DNA of 64,000 nt from Geomonas edaphica (GCF_004917075.1 NZ_SSYB01000001.1:787477-851476), one strand, 5' to 3'. Shown: positions 33,605 to 43,923, counted from the first letter of the stretch. The notes: generated by a model from the sequence alone, not told the origin. Translations and numbers: made by a program.

Positions 33605-35113
33605 ATGGCGGTTTCGCAGACAAGCGCGACGCTGCAGATGTTCGCCGCGTTCGTAGCAAAAGAACTTGGGCTTCACTTCCGCAAGGAACGCTTCGCCGAA
33701 CTGGCGCAGAAGATGGCTACCCTTGCGCAACAGGAAGGGGTTGAGGACCTGGAGCGCTACCTGCTGCAGCTCATGTCCGCGCCCCTGGGAAAGGAGCGGC
33801 TGCGGCTTTTGGCCAGCGCCCTCACCATCGGCGAGACCTATTTCCTGCGCGACCCGAAGAGCTACCAGGTGCTCGAGGAACGGGTGCTCCCGGGACTGAT
33901 CGCGGCCAGGCGGCGCGGCAACCGCACCATCCGGATCTGGAGCGCCGGATGCTCCACCGGTGAGGAACCGTACAGCATCGCCATCATCCTGAGCCGTGTA
34001 CTCCGGGACACGACCGGCTGGAAGATCACCATCCTCGGCACGGACCTTAACGAGCACGCCCTTGAGCGAGCCCGGCTGGGGGTGTACGGCAAATGGTCCT
34101 TCCGGAACGCCCCCGGGTGGCTCATGAATTATTTCACCCAGCGGCCGGACGGCAGCTTCGAGATCGCAAACGGCATCAGGGAGATGGTCCGCTTCGGGCA
34201 TCTGAACCTCGCCGAGAACGCCGATACCCCTTCCCCCATTGCCGGGGGTGCGGATGTCATCTTCTGCCGCAACGTGATGCTCTATTTTCACGAGGAGCAG
34301 ATCGAGAAGACCGTCGCCAGGTTCCGCGCCGCGCTGAGGCCTGGCGGCTGGCTCTTCATGGGACCGACCGAGGTGGACCACCACAAGGTGGAAGGTTTCA
34401 CCTGTCACATCTTCGATGGCGCCCTCGCGCTGAAAAGAAGCGACCCACGCCAGAAAGCGACGCGAGCCGAGTTTCGGGTTCCTGCTGACGCGCCGACGCC
34501 CCAACCGGGTGCACACCCCGGGCGTGTGGTCGGGCGAACCGTGACATCGGCCGCGGGAAAGCAGCCCCCGGCCAATAAAACGGCGGGCGGGCCGGAATTC
34601 CATGCGGCGCCGGCATCAGCAGACGCGCCGCAGGGCCCGGACCTGCTGCAGCAGGCGCTTTCGCTCTTCGACACGGGCGCCTATGAAAAGGCCGCAGAGG
34701 TTGCGCTCGCCGGGGCACAGCACGCCGAGCACCTAGCCCTCGCGGCCCGCTGTCATGCAAACCTCGGGCGCTACGACCAGGCTCGCGAGCTCTGCGAAAG
34801 ATCGATCCGCCTCGAGCGGCTGAATCCGCACAACCACTACCTCCTCTCCATGATCCGCGAGCAGACGGGAGATGAAGAAGGCGCCGTCACTTCGCTGAAG
34901 CACGCGCTCTACCTCGACCACGACTACCTGCTCGCCTATTTCGCGCTCGGAAACCTCTTTAGAAAGCGCGGTGAGCGGCAGGAGGCGGAACAGAGTTTCG
35001 GCAACGCCCTGCGCCTTTTGCAGCGGCTCGACCCGAACGAGGCCATCCCCGACACCGAGGGGATGACGGCCGGCATGTTGATCCATCTGATCAAGGGGAT
35101 CAGCAGGCGGTAA
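33605..35113 (+). CDS. CheR methyltransferase with C-terminal TPRs (WspC-like)
   Basis: 502 residues. CheR N-terminal helices (1-75) precede the SAM-binding domain (85-270): TIGETYFLRDPKS, IRIWSAGCSTGEEPYSIAI, ILGTDLNEHALERARLG, DVIFCRNVMLYF. A Pro/Ala-rich linker (285-345) and about three TPRs (345-480) follow. It methylates receptor glutamates. TPR-tailed CheRs belong to Wsp/Frz-like systems whose receptors lack the NWETF tether, as is the case for the MCP here. Confidence 0.95.
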   Translation: MAVSQTSATLQMFAAFVAKELGLHFRKERFAELAQKMATLAQQEGVEDLERYLLQLMSAPLGKERLRLLASALTIGETYFLRDPKSYQVLEERVLPGLIAARRRGNRTIRIWSAGCSTGEEPYSIAIILSRVLRDTTGWKITILGTDLNEHALERARLGVYGKWSFRNAPGWLMNYFTQRPDGSFEIANGIREMVRFGHLNLAENADTPSPIAGGADVIFCRNVMLYFHEEQIEKTVARFRAALRPGGWLFMGPTEVDHHKVEGFTCHIFDGALALKRSDPRQKATRAEFRVPADAPTPQPGAHPGRVVGRTVTSAAGKQPPANKTAGGPEFHAAPASADAPQGPDLLQQALSLFDTGAYEKAAEVALAGAQHAEHLALAARCHANLGRYDQARELCERSIRLERLNPHNHYLLSMIREQTGDEEGAVTSLKHALYLDHDYLLAYFALGNLFRKRGERQEAEQSFGNALRLLQRLDPNEAIPDTEGMTAGMLIHLIKGISRR

Positions 35114-35146
35114 TGCAGCACGTTTTCCACGCTTAGGAGAAGAAGC

Positions 35147-35755
35147 ATGTCGCAGAGAAGTTCCGCCATAGACTGGGCCTCACTGCTCACCCGCCAGCAG
35201 GCGGCCTTCGACGCCGTTCTCCAGAACCGGCACGACCATGAGCGCGAGCAGGCACTCCTTAAGGAACGCGCCCGGCTCATGAGCCAAAAAACTGCCGAGG
35301 ACGCCGGGAGCGTTGCCTGCGTCGACTGCCTGGAGTTCACCCTTTCCGGCGAGCACTACGCCATCGAGCTTTCCTTCATCGCGGCCACGATTCCCCTGGC
35401 CGATTTCACCCCTTTGTTCTGCACCCCGCCCTTCGTCCTGGGGATCACCAGCGTGCGCGGCAAGATCATCTCCATCGTGGACCTGCGCCGCTTTTTCGAA
35501 CTCCCGGCAGCCGGACTTTCCGACCTGAATCGGGTGATCGTCGTAAGCGACGGCACCATGGAATTCGGCGTCCTTGCCGACCGGGTCGAGGGGATGCGCT
35601 CTCTACCCCTGTCGGAACTACACCCGACACCCGATACCTTTACCGGGGTGAGAGGCGAGTTCCTTGCCGGGGTAACCGCCGAGCGGCTCGCCCTGCTCGA
35701 CATGGCCAGGATCCTGGCCGACCCGCGCCTCATCGTGCACGAAGAGGTCGGGTAG
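35147..35755 (+). CDS. CheW-like adaptor with N-terminal coiled coil (WspD position)
   Basis: 202 residues. A charged helical region (1-55, rich in Glu, Arg and Lys) precedes a CheW domain (60-195): CLEFTLSGEHYAIELSFIAA, ITSVRGKIISIVDLRRFF. Two CheWs flanking a CheR-TPR gene is the Wsp order. The N-terminal helix is unlike the first CheW and may give different partner choice. Confidence 0.92.
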   Translation: MSQRSSAIDWASLLTRQQAAFDAVLQNRHDHEREQALLKERARLMSQKTAEDAGSVACVDCLEFTLSGEHYAIELSFIAATIPLADFTPLFCTPPFVLGITSVRGKIISIVDLRRFFELPAAGLSDLNRVIVVSDGTMEFGVLADRVEGMRSLPLSELHPTPDTFTGVRGEFLAGVTAERLALLDMARILADPRLIVHEEVG

Positions 35756-35813
35756 ACATTGAAATCAAGATCAAGGTTGAGGTCGCCATCCCAACCTGAC
35801 TTTTGGAGGTTCC

Positions 35814-37670
35814 ATGCTCAGCAACCTTAAAATCCGTTCCAGGCTGATCGCAGGCTTTTCCGTGCTGCTCGTGTTCCTAGTCCTGATCGGCACGCTCTCC
35901 CTCAAAAACCTCGCAGCCGAAGGACGCCTGCTCAGCGAGTTCTACGAGCACCCTTTCACGGTAACCAACGCGATCCAGCAGGTTGACACCAACATCGCCC
36001 GGATGCACCGCGGCATGAAGGACGTGGTCCTCTATGCAGCCGACCGTGAAGACCTGGAAGCGACCATCGCGGAGATCGCCAAGTATGAGCAGGAGGTCTA
36101 CCGCGGACTGGCACTCGCCCGCGAGCGCTTCCCCGGCGACCAGGCGAAGATCGACCGGATCAAGGAGTCGATGGATCAGTGGAAGGAGGTCCGCGCCAAG
36201 ACCATCGCGCTCACCCGGCAGGGTAAGGTGAAGGAGGCGGTCGCCTTCCACAAGAACTACGCCCGCCGCACCGTGGCCCAGATCGATGCCCAGGTGGAAG
36301 AGGTGCTGAAGGCATCCCACACTACGGCCAGCAATTTCGCCGCCGAATCCGCGAGGAACCAGCGCTTAACCTTCGCGATCACCGCGGTCCTCGTGGCACT
36401 CGCCTGCATCATCGCCGCCATGATCGCCTTCGCCATCACCGCATCCATCACAAGACCCCTAAACGACGCCGTGCAGGCCGCCGACCGCCTGGCCCAGGGG
36501 GACGTCTCCGTCGAGCTCGACAGCGCCTCTCCCGACGAATTGGGACAGCTTTTACGGGCTATGAGGAAGATGGTGCTCTCCCTGCGCCGCATGGGAGAGA
36601 ACGCGAACCGGATCGCGATCGGCGACCTCGATCTCGAGGTGGTTCCCCTCTCCGAGCGCGACGTCTTCGGCAACGCCATGAGCAACATGGTTGCCTCCCT
36701 GAAGAGGCTCGCCGCCAGCGCCGACCGCATCGCGGCCGGGGATCTCACCATCGAAGTGATCCCCGCCTCGGACAAGGACCGCCTGGGCAATTCCTTCAGC
36801 GTGATGACCAGGAATTTGAGGGACTTGAGCCTCGAAATCTCCGAGGTGGTGAGCGTCCTCGCCGGGAGCGCCGCCGAGATCATGACCACGGTGAGCGAGC
36901 TTGCCTCCAGCTCGGCCCAGACCGCCACCTCCATCTCCGAGACCAACGCGACGGTCCAGGAGATCCGCCAGACCACCGACCTCACCTCGCAGAAGTCGCG
37001 CCAGGTTTACGAGGGGGCGCACCGCTCCGCGCAGATCGCCAAGACCGGCCGTGACTCGGTGAACAGTACTCTGGACGGCATGCAGGGGATCGACGAGCGC
37101 ATGGGCTTCATCGCCGAGCGCATCGTGAACCTCTCCGAGCAGAGCCAGGCCATCGGCGAGATCATCGCCACGGTAGCGGACCTCGCCGAGCAGTCGAACC
37201 TCCTCGCGGTGAACGCCGCCATCGAGGCAGCCAAGGCTGGTGAGCACGGCAAAGGGTTCGCCGTGGTGGCCCAGGAGGTGAAGAACCTCGCCACCCAGTC
37301 GAAGCAGGCGACCTCCCAGGTGCGCAGCATCATAGGCCAGATCCAGAAGGCCACCACCGCGGCCGTCCTCGCCACCGAGCAAGGGAGCAAGGCGGTCGAG
37401 GCGGGGATGAAGCAGTCAAGCGAAGCGGGCGAGTCGATCCGCCAGCTCGCCGCGAGCATCGAGGACTCCTCGAACGCCACGTTGCAGATCGTCACCTCGA
37501 CCCAGGAGCAGGCGATCGGCATGGACCAGATCGCCATCGCCATCCAGAGTATCAACCAGGCAAGCGATCAGAACGTGGAGGGGTCGCGCCAGATCGAGGC
37601 GGCCGCGAAAAACCTCTACGAGCTGAACCAGAAGCTGCAGAAACTGGTGAGCGGCTACCGGCTCGCCTGA
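35814..37670 (+). CDS. Methyl-accepting chemotaxis protein with tandem HAMP domains
   Basis: 618 residues. TM1 (about 10-30), a periplasmic four-helix-bundle sensor (35-180), TM2 (about 184-208), then three successive HAMP-like units marked by AADRLAQGDVSVEL, ANRIAIGDLDLEV and ADRIAAGDLTIEV. The signalling tip is complete: SNLLAVNAAIEAAKAGEHGK, GFAVVAQEVKNLA. There is no NWETF-type pentapeptide; the protein ends KLVSGYRLA. It occupies the WspA position. Confidence 0.95.
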   Translation: MLSNLKIRSRLIAGFSVLLVFLVLIGTLSLKNLAAEGRLLSEFYEHPFTVTNAIQQVDTNIARMHRGMKDVVLYAADREDLEATIAEIAKYEQEVYRGLALARERFPGDQAKIDRIKESMDQWKEVRAKTIALTRQGKVKEAVAFHKNYARRTVAQIDAQVEEVLKASHTTASNFAAESARNQRLTFAITAVLVALACIIAAMIAFAITASITRPLNDAVQAADRLAQGDVSVELDSASPDELGQLLRAMRKMVLSLRRMGENANRIAIGDLDLEVVPLSERDVFGNAMSNMVASLKRLAASADRIAAGDLTIEVIPASDKDRLGNSFSVMTRNLRDLSLEISEVVSVLAGSAAEIMTTVSELASSSAQTATSISETNATVQEIRQTTDLTSQKSRQVYEGAHRSAQIAKTGRDSVNSTLDGMQGIDERMGFIAERIVNLSEQSQAIGEIIATVADLAEQSNLLAVNAAIEAAKAGEHGKGFAVVAQEVKNLATQSKQATSQVRSIIGQIQKATTAAVLATEQGSKAVEAGMKQSSEAGESIRQLAASIEDSSNATLQIVTSTQEQAIGMDQIAIAIQSINQASDQNVEGSRQIEAAAKNLYELNQKLQKLVSGYRLA

Positions 37671-37716
37671 TCCCCCTCAGCGGCGGGAGATCACGAATTA
37701 AGGTGACTATTACGAC

Positions 37717-39954
37717 ATGAGCGACCACGAGGCGCTGTTAAAAGAACTGCTCGCGACCTTCGCGATAGAGGCACAGGAACACCTGGACGCCCTCTCCTCC
37801 CATCTCCTCGCCCTGGAGCGCGAAGAGGAGGAGGCCGGGCGGCAGCGCCTGCTCGAAGGGGTATTCCGCCGCGTGCACACCCTGAAAGGGGCGGCGCACG
37901 CCGTGAACCTCGCCGACGTCGCCCACGACTGCCAGGAGCTGGAGGAGGTGCTGGCAGAGATCAAGCGTGGCGAAGCGGAGTTCGGGGTGGAGATCTTCGA
38001 CCTCCTGCACCGCGAGATAAACCGGCTTTCGGCCCGCATTTTTCCGGCAGGCGCCCCCACGGCCGTACCTGCAGCGGCGCAACAGTGCGCTTCCCAAACC
38101 GTCCCCCCCACTTCTCTTCCGATGGCGCCCACGCCCCCTGTTGTTGCCGTTACGACCGCCCAGGCGCCTACCCCGGCGCGGCCACGCCCTGCGGCGCCTA
38201 TCCATGCCACCGACGAAACGGTGCGGGTCTCCGCGCGGCTTCTAGAGACGCTCCTTTTGCACTCCGAGGAACTCGTATCCGCGAAACTCGCCGCCTCGGT
38301 ACTGCAGGAGGAACTCTCCACACTCGTCAGCGAGGTTGCCAACCGGTGCGCCGATCGCGACCGTGCTCTCGCGGCAGCAAGGCGCGCGGTCAAGAAGGGT
38401 ACCGGTGGCGAGGCTTCGCTGGCCGGACTTCTCGAACAGGGGTGCCTGCATGAACGTACCGTAGAGGGACGTCTGCGCCTTCTGGAGAAAAGCGCGGAAA
38501 AGCACACCCGTTCACTGCAGGCACTCGTCGACCCGCTCCTCGAGGAGATGAAGAAACTGCAGCTCCTCCCCTGTTCCTCGATCCTCGACCCCTTCGCGAA
38601 GCTGGTGCGCGACCTTACCCGCGAGCTCGGCAAGGAGGCCGACTTCTCCCTCTCCGGTGGAGAGCTGGAGTTCGACCGCCGCATCCTGGCCGAGCTGAAG
38701 GAACCGCTTCTGCACCTCGTGCGCAACACGGTGGACCACGGCATCGAGCTGCCGCAGGCAAGGGAAGCCTCGGGCAAGCCCCGCCGCGGCATGGTGAGCG
38801 TCGAGGTGAGGCTGCAGGACGCGAACCGCGCCGAGCTCATCCTAACCGACGACGGCTACGGCATAGACCTCGAGCAGGTGAAACGTTCGGCGCTGCGCCG
38901 GGAACTCGCGACCGAGGAGACTCTCGCACGCATGCCCGACGCCGAGGCGCTTCAGTTCATCTTCGAGTCCGGGCTTTCCACCAGCGGCACCATCAGCAGC
39001 ATCTCCGGACGCGGGGTCGGCCTCGCCATCGTACGCGAGACGCTGGAGCGGCTGGGGGGGCACGTCTCCGTCACCAGCACGCCCGGCGCGGGAACGAGCT
39101 TCCGGCTCGTCTTCCCGCTCTCATTCGCCCGGATGCGCGCGCTCTTGGTACAGGTCGCCGGCCGCGACTGCGCCATCCCGGCGGCGGTGGTCGAACTGAG
39201 CGCACGCGTGCCGCTCTCGGAGGTGAAACGGGTGAAAAACCGCGACACCGTAGTCGCCGCGGGGGAGGTACTTCCCCTCGTCTCGCTGGCCGGCATCCTG
39301 GAAACGGGGCGCCGGAGCATCGAGCCCGACGTTACCGTCTCTTACGTCATCTTGCGTGCCGCCGACCGGCGCATCGCCTTCGCCGTGGATCAGGTGCTCG
39401 GGGTGCAGGAGATACTGGTGAAGCCGCTCGGGCGCCAGCTCTCGCGGGTGCGTAACGTGGCCGGCGCCACCGTGCTCGGTTCGGGGCGCGTGGTCCCGGT
39501 TTTGAACGTGGCCGACCTCTTCCGCTCCGCTTTAGGGGGTGGTGCCGCCGTCGCCTCACTGCCGGTAGCAAACACCCCGGCACGCCAGGCGCGCGTATCC
39601 GTGCTGGTGGCGGAAGACTCGATCACCTCGCGGACCTTGCTGAAGAACATCCTGGAGGCCTCCGGCTTCCTCGTGCGCACCGCGGTCGACGGGGCGGACG
39701 CCATGGCGCAGCTTAAAACCGACCCCTGCGACGTGGTGGTCTCCGACATCGAGATGCCGCGCATGGACGGCTTCGAGCTCACCCGGTCGATCCGCGCCGA
39801 CGCGAAGCTTGCCTCGCTCCCCGTGATCCTCGTCACCGGGCTCGAGTCGCGTACCGACCGGGAGCGCGGCATCGACGTCGGCGCGAGCGCCTATCTGGTC
39901 AAGAGCAGCTTCGACCAGACAAACCTCATCGAGGTCATCCAGAAACTCACCTGA
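37717..39954 (+). CDS. CheA histidine kinase fused to a receiver domain (WspE/FrzE type)
   Basis: 745 residues. Hpt domain with His54 in RVHTLKGAAHAVN, a Pro/Ala linker (110-165), a dimerisation helix region, an ATPase domain (NTVDHGIELPQ, DDGYGIDLEQV, GRGVGLAIVRETLERLGG), a CheW-like domain (470-600), then a C-terminal receiver (625-745) with VVVSDIEMPRMDGFEL. It autophosphorylates in response to the MCP and can pass phosphate to its own receiver and to partners. ATG is 46 bases after the MCP gene. Confidence 0.95.
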   Translation: MSDHEALLKELLATFAIEAQEHLDALSSHLLALEREEEEAGRQRLLEGVFRRVHTLKGAAHAVNLADVAHDCQELEEVLAEIKRGEAEFGVEIFDLLHREINRLSARIFPAGAPTAVPAAAQQCASQTVPPTSLPMAPTPPVVAVTTAQAPTPARPRPAAPIHATDETVRVSARLLETLLLHSEELVSAKLAASVLQEELSTLVSEVANRCADRDRALAAARRAVKKGTGGEASLAGLLEQGCLHERTVEGRLRLLEKSAEKHTRSLQALVDPLLEEMKKLQLLPCSSILDPFAKLVRDLTRELGKEADFSLSGGELEFDRRILAELKEPLLHLVRNTVDHGIELPQAREASGKPRRGMVSVEVRLQDANRAELILTDDGYGIDLEQVKRSALRRELATEETLARMPDAEALQFIFESGLSTSGTISSISGRGVGLAIVRETLERLGGHVSVTSTPGAGTSFRLVFPLSFARMRALLVQVAGRDCAIPAAVVELSARVPLSEVKRVKNRDTVVAAGEVLPLVSLAGILETGRRSIEPDVTVSYVILRAADRRIAFAVDQVLGVQEILVKPLGRQLSRVRNVAGATVLGSGRVVPVLNVADLFRSALGGGAAVASLPVANTPARQARVSVLVAEDSITSRTLLKNILEASGFLVRTAVDGADAMAQLKTDPCDVVVSDIEMPRMDGFELTRSIRADAKLASLPVILVTGLESRTDRERGIDVGASAYLVKSSFDQTNLIEVIQKLT

Positions 39955-39966
39955 CAAGGAATCCGC

Positions 39967-41028
39967 GTGATCAGAGTTCTCGTAGTTGAAGATTCCAAAA
40001 CCGTGCAGCAGGCGCTGGTGGCCGCTTTCGACGCGGACCCCGAACTGACCGTGATCGGCACCGCGGAGAGCGGCGAGTCCGCCGTGGAGGCCGCAAAGAG
40101 CCTCAAACCAGACATCATCACCATGGACGTCAACCTCCCAGGCATGGACGGGTTCGACGCCACCCGCGCCATCATGTCGAGTTGCCCGGTCCCCATCGTG
40201 ATCGTCACCGGGAAGATGAACCCGAAGGATTCGGCCACCCTGTTCCGAGTCATGGAGGCGGGAGCCCTCATGGTGCTTGCCAAGCCCGCCGCGCCAGGCT
40301 CTCCCGGTTACCGCGAGTCGGTGGCGGACCTCGTCCGCCACGTGAAGCTCATGTCCGAGATCAAGGTGGTGCGCCGCGTTTTCCCGACCGGCAAGATCGC
40401 CCCCACACAAGCCGCAGTCCCGGCGCCCCGGACCGCCCCCGCCGCCCCGGTAAAGGTGGTGGCCATCGGTGCATCCACCGGCGGTCCTCCCCTTTTGCGC
40501 CGCATACTCTCGGCGCTCCCGGAATCCTTTTCCGCCGCGGTCCTCGTCGTACAGCACATGGCCACGGGCTTCACGGAAAACTTCGTGCACTGGCTGAACC
40601 AACACTCCACCATGCCGGTGCTCCTCGCTGCCGACGGCATGACCGTGGAGCCGGGGCGGGTCTACGTGGCGCCCGACTGCTACCACATGGAAGTCGCCCC
40701 TCAAGGGCGCATCCGCCTCACCAGCACGGACCCTGAAAACGGCGTGCGTCCCGCCGTGTCGGCGCTTTTTCGCACCGTGGCTCAGCACTACGGTCGGCAC
40801 GCGGTCGGGGTGCTCTTGACCGGCATGGGGAAGGACGGGGCCCTGGAACTCAAGACGATCCGCAACAGTGGAGGCGTCACCGTCGCGCAGGACAAGGAGA
40901 CCTCCATGGTCTTCGGGATGCCGGGCGAAGCGATCCAGATCGACGCGGCCCAGCACGTCCTTTCCCCCGACGGCATCATCGATCTGCTGACCACGCTGGC
41001 GGCAAAAGGCGCCGCCGCTTTGAAATGA
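39967..41028 (+). CDS. cheB: Chemotaxis glutamate methylesterase
   Basis: 353 residues. Receiver domain (1-120) with the phosphoacceptor in DIITMDVNLPGMDGFDA, a Pro/Ala linker (140-160) and a methylesterase domain (163-350). The catalytic Ser is in AIGASTGGPPLL, His in VVQHMATGFTE and Asp in LLTGMGKDGALE. It removes receptor methyl groups when phosphorylated by the CheA protein (WspF role). Its stop overlaps the next start (ATGA). Confidence 0.96.
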   Translation: MIRVLVVEDSKTVQQALVAAFDADPELTVIGTAESGESAVEAAKSLKPDIITMDVNLPGMDGFDATRAIMSSCPVPIVIVTGKMNPKDSATLFRVMEAGALMVLAKPAAPGSPGYRESVADLVRHVKLMSEIKVVRRVFPTGKIAPTQAAVPAPRTAPAAPVKVVAIGASTGGPPLLRRILSALPESFSAAVLVVQHMATGFTENFVHWLNQHSTMPVLLAADGMTVEPGRVYVAPDCYHMEVAPQGRIRLTSTDPENGVRPAVSALFRTVAQHYGRHAVGVLLTGMGKDGALELKTIRNSGGVTVAQDKETSMVFGMPGEAIQIDAAQHVLSPDGIIDLLTTLAAKGAAALK

Positions 41029-42398
41029 AGGAGTTGGCAACGAACATGAATCAAAGCAGCGCGACAGCGGTTCCGCACCGCATCCTCATCGTAGATGACA
41101 GCCCCACCCAGGCGAAGCTCCTCGAGCAGATGCTCGCCGAACAGGGATACCGGGTCATCGTGGCTAGAAACGGAGACGAAGCGCTCGAGGCCCTCCCGCA
41201 AATGCCGGATCTGGTCATCAGCGACATCCTTATGCCGGGGATGGACGGCTTCGAGCTCTGCCGCCGCATCAGGGAGTCGAAGACAGGGGGTGAAACACCG
41301 ATCATCCTGCTCACCCACCTGAACGACCCAGCCGACGTGCTGCACAGCCTCGAAGTGGGCGCCAACTACTTCGTGTCGAAGCCGTACAGCAAGAAACTGC
41401 TCCTATCCCACATCAGCGCCGTGTTGAACGGCGAGCGGGTTTGCCGCCAGGGTGACAACGACGGCGAGGTGGCCGTCAGCTACCGCGGCAAAAACTACCG
41501 TGTTCAGGCCGATTGTGCCCACACCATCGAACTGCTCCTCGCCACCTACGAGATGGCTGCAGAAAAGAACCAAGAACTCCTTGGGGCTAAGGCGTCCCTG
41601 TCGAGCCTCAATCGAGAGCTCGAGCAGCGCGTCGTGGAACGGACCGCGGCCCTCACCCAGGAAACCGCGGAACGCCTGCAGGCTATGGACGAACTGAGGA
41701 AGAAGGACGAAGTGCTCATGCAGCAAAGCCGCCAGGCTGCGATGGGCGAGATGATCGGCAACATCGCGCACCAGTGGCGCCAGCCGCTGAACGCTGTAGG
41801 GCTGCTGGTCCAGGACCTCACCCTCTCCTACGAGTACGGCAATTTCAGCCGAGAATACCTGGAGACGAGCACCGGGAAGATCATGCAGATGGTCCGGCAC
41901 ATGTCGCAGACCATCGACGACTTCAGGAACTTCTTCACGCCGGACCGGGAGAAGAGCGCGTTTGAACTGAAGAAGGTGGTCCGTCGCACCCTAGCCCTCA
42001 TGGAGGGAAGCCTCGCCGACAAGGGGATTCAGGTCGAGGTCTCGGATGGCGACGTCCCTCCCATCTTCGGGCACCCCAACGAGTTTTCCCAGGTACTGCT
42101 GAACATCATCAACAACGCCGCCGACGCCTTGTGCGAAAAAAGGATACCTGGGCCGAAGATCAAGGTCATCGTGGCCCGCGAGAGGGAAAAATCCGTCATT
42201 ACCATCGCCGACAACGCAGGCGGCATCCCGGCAAACATCATGGGACGGATCTTCGAACCCTATTTCACCACCAAGGAGCAGGGGAAAGGAACCGGCATCG
42301 GCCTGTTCATGGCAAAGAACATCGTGGAAAAAAGCATGAACGGCTCACTCTCGGCGCGAAACACCGGGAACGGAGCCGAGTTCAGGATCGAGGTCTAG
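41025..42398 (+). CDS. Receiver-histidine kinase hybrid, chemosensory output 1
   Basis: 457 residues. N-terminal receiver (about 20-140) with DLVISDILMPGMDGFEL, a coiled coil (165-225), then a HisKA-type dimerisation domain with His249 in NIAHQWRQPLNAVGLL and a HATPase domain (NIINNAADALCEKR, DNAGGIPANI, GKGTGIGLFMAKNIV). Receiver-first kinases act as phosphate-regulated kinases. The ATG at 41025 overlaps the cheB stop; the ATG at 41046 has AAGGAG twelve bases upstream and is also possible. It probably takes phosphate from the CheA protein. Confidence 0.9.
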   Translation: MKELATNMNQSSATAVPHRILIVDDSPTQAKLLEQMLAEQGYRVIVARNGDEALEALPQMPDLVISDILMPGMDGFELCRRIRESKTGGETPIILLTHLNDPADVLHSLEVGANYFVSKPYSKKLLLSHISAVLNGERVCRQGDNDGEVAVSYRGKNYRVQADCAHTIELLLATYEMAAEKNQELLGAKASLSSLNRELEQRVVERTAALTQETAERLQAMDELRKKDEVLMQQSRQAAMGEMIGNIAHQWRQPLNAVGLLVQDLTLSYEYGNFSREYLETSTGKIMQMVRHMSQTIDDFRNFFTPDREKSAFELKKVVRRTLALMEGSLADKGIQVEVSDGDVPPIFGHPNEFSQVLLNIINNAADALCEKRIPGPKIKVIVAREREKSVITIADNAGGIPANIMGRIFEPYFTTKEQGKGTGIGLFMAKNIVEKSMNGSLSARNTGNGAEFRIEV

Positions 42399-42399
42399 C

Positions 42400-43923
42400 A
42401 TGTCAACGAAACCAGGGGCGGGGTTCACCCTGCTCTACGTAGAGGACGAGGAAGTCACGCGTGAAACGGTGCTGGGCCTTCTCGCGCGCCGTTTTCCCGG
42501 CCTGACCATCCGTGGCGCAGAAAACGGGGCAAAGGGGCTTGAGCTTTTTGGCAGGATATCCCCTGACCTCGTGGTCACCGACATAAAGATGCCAGCCATG
42601 AGCGGCATCGAGATGTCACGGCAGCTTCTAGCGATCAAACCGTCCCTGCCGGTCATCATCACGAGCGCGCACAGCGACATGGAGTACCTGATCGAGGCGA
42701 TCGAGCTCGGCGTGTCACGCTACGTTTTGAAACCGATCGACTCCGGGAAACTCTTCGCCGCCATCGAGGCCTGCCTCGGCGCCCTGGCCATAGAGCGGGA
42801 GCTCGCCGCGCAGCAGGCATTCGTGCGGAAGCTGTCCAGGGCCGTGCAGCAAAGCCCGAGTAGCATCGTGATCACCGATCCACGTGGCTTCATCGAATAC
42901 GTGAACCCGAAGTTCGTCGAGCTGACCGAGCGCCCGGAGTCGGAAGTCAAGGGACGACACCTCGCCACCATTTTGCAAGGTGGAGATGCCATCTGGTCCT
43001 CGGTCGCACCCGGTAACCAGTGGCACGGAGAGCTGACCGGAGAGCGCAAGCACGGCGCCCCCTTCCACGAGGCCGCATCCATCTCGCCCGTCTTCGACGA
43101 GGCCGGCACCATCAGCAACTTTGTGGCGGTGCTGGAGGACATCACCGATCGGGTGCAAAACGAGCGCGAGATCAGGCAACTGAACGAATCCCTCTCCACT
43201 CGCGCCAAGGAGCTGGAGATCGCCAACCGCGACCTGGAAGGGTTCAGCTACACAGTCTCACACGACCTGCGCGCTCCCCTCACCAATATCAACGGCTACT
43301 GTCAGGTTATTCTGGAGCTTTACGGGGAAAAGCTCGAGCCGGGGTGCAAGGAGTTCATCGACATCATCTTCAACGAGACGGTGAACATGAACCAGTTGAT
43401 CCGCACCCTGCTTGAGTTCTCCCGCGTGTCGCGCTCCGAGCTCTCGAAGCAGCCGGTCGACCTGAGCGACATGGCGCTTCTCATCGCCGCGGCGCAGCAG
43501 TTGTCCGAGCCTGGACGGCGCTTCTCCTTCTCCATCGCGCCGGACCTGACCGCCTACGGAGACCCGGACCTCCTGAAGGTAGTGCTGCAAAACCTCATCT
43601 CCAACGCCTGCAAATACTCGGCGCAGAAAGATGAAGCGCGCATCGAGTTCCTTAAGACGGAAGTGGACGGTACAGAGGCCTTCGTCGTGCGCGACAACGG
43701 TGCCGGGTTCAACATGGAGTACGCGGGCAAGCTATTCAGCCCTTTCCAGCGGCTACACACCGACCGGGAGTTCAAAGGTTTCGGTGTCGGGCTCGCCACC
43801 GTGCAGCGCATCGTGCAGCGGCATGGCGGCCGAGTGTGGGCGGAAGGAGAAGTCGACAAAGGGGCAAGTTTCTTCTTCACCCTGCCCGCACTCGAACCTG
43901 GGCGTGACGGAACCGGTTCATAG
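42400..43923 (+). CDS. Receiver-PAS-histidine kinase hybrid, chemosensory output 2
   Basis: 507 residues. Receiver (1-125) with DLVVTDIKMPAMSGIEM, PAS domain (140-260, SSIVITDPRGFIEYVNPKFV), coiled coil, HisKA with His288 in YTVSHDLRAPLTNINGY and HATPase (NLISNACKYSAQK, DNGAGFNMEY, GFGVGLATVQRIV). It begins one base after the preceding kinase gene. Two consecutive receiver-kinases next to a CheA suggest a branched phosphorelay. Confidence 0.92.
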   Translation: MSTKPGAGFTLLYVEDEEVTRETVLGLLARRFPGLTIRGAENGAKGLELFGRISPDLVVTDIKMPAMSGIEMSRQLLAIKPSLPVIITSAHSDMEYLIEAIELGVSRYVLKPIDSGKLFAAIEACLGALAIERELAAQQAFVRKLSRAVQQSPSSIVITDPRGFIEYVNPKFVELTERPESEVKGRHLATILQGGDAIWSSVAPGNQWHGELTGERKHGAPFHEAASISPVFDEAGTISNFVAVLEDITDRVQNEREIRQLNESLSTRAKELEIANRDLEGFSYTVSHDLRAPLTNINGYCQVILELYGEKLEPGCKEFIDIIFNETVNMNQLIRTLLEFSRVSRSELSKQPVDLSDMALLIAAAQQLSEPGRRFSFSIAPDLTAYGDPDLLKVVLQNLISNACKYSAQKDEARIEFLKTEVDGTEAFVVRDNGAGFNMEYAGKLFSPFQRLHTDREFKGFGVGLATVQRIVQRHGGRVWAEGEVDKGASFFFTLPALEPGRDGTGS

